A DNA stretch of 11,701 nt from positions 1 through 11,701 of the forward strand of contig JAITIG010000225.1 of assembly GCA_031279575.1 (NCBI GenBank), written 5' to 3'. The number at the start of each line of letters is the position of its first letter. The stretch's first letter is position 1. Position numbers and translations under genes: made by a program. This DNA is from Bifidobacteriaceae bacterium (lineage in GTDB: Bacteria > Actinomycetota > Actinomycetes > Actinomycetales > WQXJ01). Of the stretch, positions 7,304-11,701 are shown piece after piece. The notes beneath the pieces are model-generated. The model did not search any database, had not been told where the DNA came from, and saw only the letters and a program-made list of their open reading frames with translations.

Positions 7304-8530
7304 TCAGCCGGCGGGCCAGCGGATGAGGGGGACTTCCATCTCGGCGGCGGTCAGCGAGCCGTGATGGCCGACCATTTTGGCCGCCCCGCCCTCGGTCCGG
7401 GAGTCGAGCACAATCCCCCGGCCAGCCATGGCGACGATGACGTCGCCCAGGTAGGGTTCGACCCGCGCCTCGACCTGCCCGAACAGCCCGGCGGCGATGG
7501 CCTCCGCCTTGGTCAGGACCCAAGCCTCGGCGCCCAATCGCTCCCGCCAGCGCGCCGCCACCGCCGGCGGGTCGGCCGTGTACAGGTGCGCCGCGCGGGC
7601 CTCGCCCGCCACCACGTCGACGCCCTCGCGCAGGTCGGCCGCCTCGGCCAAGTCCCACACCGGCGCGTCGGTGACATCGATCATGCCGTGGTCCGCTGTC
7701 AGCCACAGCTCCCAACGGCGCGGCAACTCGGCGCTGAGGCGGCGCATGGCCCCGTCCAGGGCCTCCAGCGCCTCAGCCCATTGGCGCGAACGCCAACCGC
7801 GCGCGTGCCCGACCTTGTCCAGCTGGCCCCAATAGGTGTAAATCAGCCCGTCGCCGGCCCGCGCCGCCGCCACCGTCGCCGCCACCAGCGAGGCCGGCTT
7901 CTTCGTGGCCGGATGGAAACTGGCCCCGCGCAGCGACGATTGGGTCATCGGGGACTGCGCGAAGCGGGCCTCGCCCACAAACCCGGCCGGGCGGCCGATC
8001 GCCGCCAAGCGTTCGAAGATGGTCGGGTGCGGCTGCCACCGGCGCGGCTCGGTCGGCGTGTCCCATTGGATCAGATTGGCCCGCAGGCCCGTGGCCGGGT
8101 CGCGCAAGCTGTAACCGGCCAGCGCCGTCCGCCCGGGCGCCAGCCCCGTGCCCAGGCTGGCCAGGGATGCGACCGTGGTCGAGGGGAAGCCGCTGAGCAG
8201 GCGCTCGCGCGGCAGGTCCGCCAGCTGGGGGGCGTGGCCGCGCCGTTCGGCCAGATTGGCCAGCCCCAGCCCGTCCGCCAGCACCACGACGATGCCGCGC
8301 GGCCGGTCCCAGCCCGCCGCCTCGTCCGGGCGGGGCGCGTGGGCGTTGGGCAAGTCGATCCCCAGGCGCGCCAGCGCGCGCGGGAAGACCGAGGCCAAGC
8401 CCGCGGCGGCGTAGTCCGGCGGGGTGACCCAAGCCGGGGCCGCCTGTTCGAGCGCGGCCGGGGCTGGCGGCATCGGCGGCGGGCCCTGACCGGGGACCGG
8501 CGGCCCGGGCGGGCGGCTGCTAGGCGGCAT
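7304..8530 (-). CDS. Alkaline-phosphatase superfamily protein, nucleotide pyrophosphatase/phosphodiesterase-like
   Basis: This 408-residue protein has every metal and nucleophile residue of the NPP-type alkaline phosphatase fold: D86 in VVLADGLG, T119 in FPSTTVAS (nucleophile), D238 and H242 in WGQLDKVGHARG, D280 and H281 in LTADHGM, and H389/H390 in MVGHHG. It should therefore be an active two-zinc phosphodiesterase or pyrophosphatase; the substrate cannot be read from the sequence. The first ~35 residues are Pro-rich and do not resemble a signal peptide, so a cytosolic location is likely. The ATG at 8530-8528 overlaps the upstream DUF5998 stop by 11 bp, indicating translational coupling. 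A second ATG at 8473-8471 (residue 20) is an alternative start; neither has a strong ribosome binding site. The same gene pair beside a topoisomerase gene is, as I recall, recurrent in actinomycetes. Confidence 0.88.
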   Translation of the reverse strand: MPPSSRPPGPPVPGQGPPPMPPAPAALEQAAPAWVTPPDYAAAGLASVFPRALARLGIDLPNAHAPRPDEAAGWDRPRGIVVVLADGLGLANLAERRGHAPQLADLPRERLLSGFPSTTVASLASLGTGLAPGRTALAGYSLRDPATGLRANLIQWDTPTEPRRWQPHPTIFERLAAIGRPAGFVGEARFAQSPMTQSSLRGASFHPATKKPASLVAATVAAARAGDGLIYTYWGQLDKVGHARGWRSRQWAEALEALDGAMRRLSAELPRRWELWLTADHGMIDVTDAPVWDLAEAADLREGVDVVAGEARAAHLYTADPPAVAARWRERLGAEAWVLTKAEAIAAGLFGQVEARVEPYLGDVIVAMAGRGIVLDSRTEGGAAKMVGHHGSLTAAEMEVPLIRWPAG

Positions 8531-9089
8531 CGGCGGTGGCGGCGTACAGACAGCGCGCGAACTCCATCAACTTGATGGCCAACTCGGCGCCGCTGACCTC
8601 CGTCGTCACCTGCAGGCCCAGGTTCTCGGCGTTGATGGCGCCGGAGTAACCGTGGTCGGTGATGCAATCCGGGTCGCCGCATTCGGACGGCTCGAGGTCG
8701 ATCAGCTGATGCGACCCCCAGTCGATCGACAGGCGGACCGCGCTCGGCGGCTCGGACGGGTCGTGGCTCTCCGGCTCGGCGGTCAGGTGGGTGAGCGTGA
8801 CGGACTCGATCCGTTTCAACGCCACCGCCTCGGTCGAGGCGGCCACCGCCGCGGGCGCCGACTCGTCGGCCGCGTGGTCATCGACATGCGTGGTGATCAG
8901 CCGCGTCGGCGTGATCACCATCACGGTCAGATGCTGACCGATGGTGCCGGGGCCGAAGGCCACGTCCCGATGGACGTAGAAAGCCGTGGCCGGCTCACCG
9001 GCCAGCGCGATCTCAAGAACGTCAGCCACGATTTGCGGGAAATATCCCGCCCGGTCGAGTTCCGCCAACAACGTTTGGTCTTGGAGCAT
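8520..9089 (-). CDS. DUF5998 family protein (function unknown)
   Basis: This 189-residue acidic protein has no signal peptide or membrane segment, so it is probably cytosolic. I recognise it from recall as the DUF5998 family of actinobacteria, for which I know no established function. It contains a histidine-rich core (H40, H53, then HVDDH at 68-72) and a later CGDPDC...H arrangement (C137, C142, H146) that could bind a metal. An Ala/Glu/Ser-rich loop (~73-88) and another at ~103-116 interrupt the fold. The ATG at 9089-9087 is preceded by AGGATGGGAGC, a good ribosome binding site. Its end overlaps the phosphatase start by 11 bp, so the two are co-translated, and it is divergent from parC across 129 bp. 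A role tied to the phosphodiesterase partner is inference from this coupling. Confidence 0.75.
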   Translation of the reverse strand: MLQDQTLLAELDRAGYFPQIVADVLEIALAGEPATAFYVHRDVAFGPGTIGQHLTVMVITPTRLITTHVDDHAADESAPAAVAASTEAVALKRIESVTLTHLTAEPESHDPSEPPSAVRLSIDWGSHQLIDLEPSECGDPDCITDHGYSGAINAENLGLQVTTEVSGAELAIKLMEFARCLYAATADAA

Positions 9090-9124
9090 GCTCCCATCCT
9101 CGCAGATTGGGCGCGCAGAATGGT

Positions 9125-9148
9125 TTTGACCTGTGGACGACGGTCAAA
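9125..9148. promoter_or_regulatory. Inverted repeat TTTGACC-N10-GGTCAAA, candidate operator
   Basis: A perfect 7-bp inverted repeat with a 10-bp spacer sits in the middle of the divergent region. Each arm contains TTGACC, a good -35 hexamer, pointing outward to each gene. It could be a dimeric repressor site controlling both directions, or simply two back-to-back -35 elements. A/T-containing symmetry of this kind stands out in a ~70% GC background, but no regulator is visible in the window. Confidence 0.4.
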
Positions 9149-9205
9149 CCGGCTATCGTGAAAGCCCGGAAGCACGAGCCGCCGCCCGCCGCCCGGAGGG
9201 TCCCT

Positions 9206-9213
9206 AGGAAGGA
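9206..9213 (+). promoter_or_regulatory. Ribosome binding site of parC
   Basis: AGGAAGGA ends five bases before the ATG at 9219 and decides this start. The A-rich spacer is typical of a strongly translated housekeeping gene. Confidence 0.85.
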
Positions 9214-9218
9214 AAAAC

Positions 9219-11701
9219 ATGGCCAAGCCGGCGCCAGCCACCCTGGTCGAGCCGCCCGAAGAACGGATCACCGACATCGATGTTTCCACAGAGATGTCGC
9301 AATCGTTCCTCGAATACGCCTACTCCGTGATCTACGCACGGGCGCTGCCGGACGCGCGCGACGGGCTCAAACCGGTCCAGCGGCGCATCCTCTACCAAAT
9401 GTCGCAGATGCGGCTGGCCCCGGACCGCCCTCACGTCAAGTCGGCCCGCGTGGTCGGGGACGTCATGGGCCGCCTCCACCCGCACGGCGACAGCGCCATT
9501 TATGACGCGCTGGTGCGCTTGGCCCAGCCCTTCTCGCTGCGCCTGCCGCTGGTCGACGGCCACGGCAACTTCGGCTCGCTCGACGACGGCCCGGCCGCCC
9601 CGCGTTACACCGAGGCGCGGATGGCCCCGGCGGCGGTGGCCATGACGGCGGGGCTGGACGAGGACATGGTGGACTTTGTCCCCAACTACGACTCGTCCAC
9701 CACCCAGCCCTCGGTCCTGCCCGCCGCCATCCCGAACCTGCTGGTCAACGGCGCCAGCGGGATCGCCGTCGGCATGGCCACGAATATGCCGCCGCACAAC
9801 CTGGTCGAGGTCTGCGCCGCCGCCCGCCACCTGCTGGCCCACCCGGACGCCACGCCTGAGGAACTGATGCGCTTCGTGCCCGGGCCGGACCTGCCCGGCG
9901 GCGGCCGGATTGTGGGGCTCGAGGGCGTCCGCGAGGCCTATCTGACCGGGCGCGGGGCTTTCCGCACGCGGGCGGCGGCCCGGATCGAGAAGGTCACGGC
10001 CCGCCGCATGGGCATCACCATCACAGAATTGCCCTACCTGGTGGGGCCGGAGAAGGTGATCGAGCGGATCAAGGACCAGGTCCAGGCCCGGCGCCTGCAA
10101 GGCGTCTCGGCCGTCACCGATCTGACCGACCGCAAGCGCGGCCTGCGCCTCCTGATCGAGGTCAAATCGGGTTTCAACCCGGAGGCGGTGCTGGCGGAGC
10201 TGTACCGGTTGACGCCCCTTGAGGACTCCTTCGCCATCAACAATCTGGCGCTGGTCGACGGCGAGCCGCGCACTTTGGGGCTGCGCGAGTTGTTGGAGGT
10301 CTTCGTCGGCCACCGCCTGACGGTGGTCCGCCGCCGCACCGCCTGGCGCCTGGCCCGCCGCCGCGAGCGGCAACACCTGGTCGAGGGCCTGCTGGTGGCG
10401 GTGTTGAACATTGACGAGGTGATCGAGGTCATCCGCGGTTCCGATGACGCCGCCGCCGCCCGCGCCCGCCTGACGGCCGTCTTCGATTTGAGCGAGCCCC
10501 AGGCCGATTACATCTTGGAGTTGCGCTTGCGCCGCCTGACCAAGTTCTCGCTCCTGGAGTTGGAGGCGGAGGCCGGCCAATTGGCCGCGCAGATCGCCGA
10601 GTTGGAAGCTGTTTTGGCCTCTGACCAGGCCTTGCGCGGAGTTGTCAGCGACGAGTTGATCGAGGTCGCGGCCGAGTTTGGGACGGCCCGGCGGACGGTG
10701 CTGCTGGAGTCCGAGGCGCCGGGGGCCGGTGGGGCTTTGGGGTCCGGCGTTGGCGGCGTTGGCGGCGCTGGCGGCGTTGGCGGCGCGGCCGGGGCGGGCG
10801 GCGCCGGGGGGGCCGGTGGCGCGGCGGGCCGCGCGTCGGGGCGGCGGGTCGGGGCCGCCCTCACCCCGCTGGAGGTCGAGGACCGGCCCTGCTGGGCGGT
10901 ACTCTCGGCCACCGGTTTGTTGGCCCGGACCGCCTCTAACGCGCCTGTGGAGCGGGACGGCGAACGCACCGCGCACGATGCCGTCCGCTCAGTTGTGGCC
11001 GCCACCTCACGTGGCGATGTGGCCGTGGTCACCAGCGCCGGGCGGGCTCTGCGCATCTCCTGCCTCGATCTGCCGGTGCTGCCGGACGCCGTCGGGGCGC
11101 CGTCTTTGGCCGGCGGCGCCCACGTTGACGAACTGTTCGAGTTCGGCCCGGCCGAGACGGCCGTCGGCCTGGGCTCGCTCCTCGACGGCGCCCCCCCGGT
11201 GGCCATGGGCACCGCCGGCGGCGTGGTCAAACGCCTCAGCGGCGAGGACATCCCGGCCAACAAGGACGAATGGCAGGTGATCGGGCTGAAGGAGGGCGAC
11301 TCGGTGATCGGTTGCGCCCCGGCCGGCGAGGCGGACTGGCTTGTCTTCATCACCGCCGACGCCCAACTGCTGCGCTTCAGCGCGGGCGCGGTGCGCCCGC
11401 AGGGCCGGGCGGCCGGCGGCATGGCGGGCATCAAACTGAGCGCCGGCGCTGAGGCGATCTTCTTCGGCGTGGTCGCGCGCCTGGAACAGGCGGTGGCCGT
11501 GTCGATCGCCGGCTCCGACAGCCTCCTGCCCGGGCTCGAGGCCGGTTTCGGCAAGGTCACGGCGCTGGCCGAATACCCGGCCAAGGGCCGCGCCACCGGC
11601 GGCGTGCGCTGCCAGCGTTTCCTCAAGGGTCAGGACCGGTTGATCCTGGCGTGGGGGGGGGCGGCGGCCGCCCCCCCCCCCCCCGCCCCCCGCCCCCCCC
11701 C
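9219..11701 (+). CDS. parC: DNA topoisomerase IV subunit A (partial, runs off the right edge)
   Basis: This is the breakage-reunion subunit of a type IIA topoisomerase, which decatenates replicated chromosomes with ParE. It has 827 codons and no stop before the edge. The winged-helix core includes [12 protein letters not shown] (47-58), the quinolone-interaction stretch [10 protein letters not shown] (87-96, with Ser92 and Asp96) and catalytic Tyr130 in RYTEARM. The tower and coiled coil follow, ending near residue 495. A Gly/Ala-rich insertion (about 500-547) separates this from the beta-pinwheel C-terminal domain. The expected GyrA box is replaced by QGRAAGGM (728-735), which lacks the QRRGGRG consensus and supports ParC rather than GyrA. 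Codons after Trp812 read as homopolymer and are probably artefact, so about 812 residues are trustworthy, close to full length. A second gyrase-type A subunit is the alternative, judged less likely. Confidence 0.9.
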   Translation, partial: MAKPAPATLVEPPEERITDIDVSTEMSQSFLEYAYSVIYARALPDARDGLKPVQRRILYQMSQMRLAPDRPHVKSARVVGDVMGRLHPHGDSAIYDALVRLAQPFSLRLPLVDGHGNFGSLDDGPAAPRYTEARMAPAAVAMTAGLDEDMVDFVPNYDSSTTQPSVLPAAIPNLLVNGASGIAVGMATNMPPHNLVEVCAAARHLLAHPDATPEELMRFVPGPDLPGGGRIVGLEGVREAYLTGRGAFRTRAAARIEKVTARRMGITITELPYLVGPEKVIERIKDQVQARRLQGVSAVTDLTDRKRGLRLLIEVKSGFNPEAVLAELYRLTPLEDSFAINNLALVDGEPRTLGLRELLEVFVGHRLTVVRRRTAWRLARRRERQHLVEGLLVAVLNIDEVIEVIRGSDDAAAARARLTAVFDLSEPQADYILELRLRRLTKFSLLELEAEAGQLAAQIAELEAVLASDQALRGVVSDELIEVAAEFGTARRTVLLESEAPGAGGALGSGVGGVGGAGGVGGAAGAGGAGGAGGAAGRASGRRVGAALTPLEVEDRPCWAVLSATGLLARTASNAPVERDGERTAHDAVRSVVAATSRGDVAVVTSAGRALRISCLDLPVLPDAVGAPSLAGGAHVDELFEFGPAETAVGLGSLLDGAPPVAMGTAGGVVKRLSGEDIPANKDEWQVIGLKEGDSVIGCAPAGEADWLVFITADAQLLRFSAGAVRPQGRAAGGMAGIKLSAGAEAIFFGVVARLEQAVAVSIAGSDSLLPGLEAGFGKVTALAEYPAKGRATGGVRCQRFLKGQDRLILAWGGAAAAPPPPAPRPP
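10716..10859 (+). repeat. Gly/Ala-rich low-complexity insert in parC with 9-bp repeats
   Basis: Within the parC frame, residues ~500-547 are almost only Gly, Ala, Val, Ser and Arg. The DNA includes four tandem 9-bp units GTTGGCGGC at 10749-10784, the third with one substitution (GCT for GTT), followed by irregular GGC/GCC triplets. It lies between the coiled coil and the C-terminal beta-pinwheel, a place where a flexible linker is tolerated. It is longer and more repetitive than I expect for ParC. Confidence 0.85.
11653..11701. other. Homopolymer-rich contig end, likely sequencing artefact
   Basis: Nine G (11653-11661) are followed by CGGCGGCCG, fourteen C, and further C runs broken only by single G up to the last base. 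The preceding parC codons are normal up to Trp812. The abrupt loss of codon structure at the edge, with long C runs, looks like low-quality or misassembled sequence at a contig end. The parC C-terminus and stop codon are therefore not determined. Confidence 0.75.

Larger units (their letters stand above)
9090..9218. other. Divergent promoter region between DUF5998 and parC
   Basis: These 129 bp should hold the promoters of the leftward DUF5998/phosphatase operon and of rightward parC. The notable element is the inverted repeat at 9125-9148. A TTGACC (9126-9131) on the plus strand could be a -35 box, but the best -10-like hexamer (TATCGT, 9154-9159) is 22 bp away, too far for a standard promoter. 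On the minus strand the mirror TTGACC faces CATTCT at a 19-bp spacing, also weak. Promoter positions are therefore unresolved. Confidence 0.5.

Noticed and set aside
5471..8575. Plus-strand open frame of 1034 codons
   Set aside because: It is antisense to putA and the phosphatase gene. Its Arg/Gly/His/Gln-rich composition is what the opposite strand of high-GC genes gives, with no recognisable domain.
9204..10976. Minus-strand open frame of 590 codons opposite parC
   Set aside because: It is antisense to a clear topoisomerase frame containing the catalytic Tyr and all core motifs; its composition is low-complexity and no homology is evident.
11653..11684. G-run and C-run capable of forming a hairpin, as a terminator of parC
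   Set aside because: No stop codon precedes it, and the homopolymer texture continues to the contig end; an artefact explains it better.
1..11701. CRISPR array, defence island, prophage, integron or transposon
   Set aside because: No spaced direct repeats of CRISPR type, transposase, integrase or terminal inverted repeats were found. The repeats present are short, contiguous tandem units, and all seven genes are housekeeping or envelope genes with uniform base composition.

Overview
The window reads as a chromosomal segment of a high-GC Gram-positive bacterium (Actinomycetota). GC content is around 70% by eye, and third codon positions are strongly G/C-biased in every gene. A type IV topoisomerase A subunit sits next to a DUF5998-type protein and an alkaline-phosphatase-superfamily protein, a combination I associate with actinomycetes. 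I could not place genus or species. There are seven genes (two of them reaching or approaching a window edge), no gene-free stretch longer than about 145 bp, and no tRNA, rRNA, CRISPR array, insertion sequence or phage gene that I could recognise.

Left part (1-3558), cell-surface polysaccharide genes: an ABC-2 type polysaccharide-export permease (19-906, minus) and an ExoA-like family 2 glycosyltransferase (994-2037, minus) run leftward. A UDP-glucose/GDP-mannose dehydrogenase family gene (2182-3558, plus) is transcribed divergently from them. A ribosome binding site at positions 6-11 on the minus strand predicts another gene just beyond the left edge, most simply the ATPase partner of the permease. 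Together these genes would make a uronic-acid-type sugar nucleotide, build a glycan and export it.

Middle part (3587-7162): one very large minus-strand gene encodes a bifunctional proline dehydrogenase / glutamate-semialdehyde dehydrogenase (PutA type), which oxidises proline to glutamate. It is convergent with the sugar dehydrogenase gene and carries an additional C-terminal domain joined by a repetitive Ala/Gly/Asp linker.

Right part (7304-11701): a DUF5998 family gene and an alkaline-phosphatase/NPP-superfamily gene overlap by 11 bp on the minus strand. They are divergent from a gene for topoisomerase IV subunit A (parC, plus strand). The divergent intergenic region holds a 7-bp-arm inverted repeat. 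The parC frame runs to the right edge, where the sequence collapses into G and C homopolymers that look like a contig-end artefact.

No previously undescribed multi-gene system stands out. The most useful second looks are the DUF5998/phosphatase pair next to parC, the possible metal site in DUF5998, and the tendency of this genome to carry short GC-rich tandem repeats as low-complexity inserts in otherwise conserved enzymes (PutA, ParC) and between genes.
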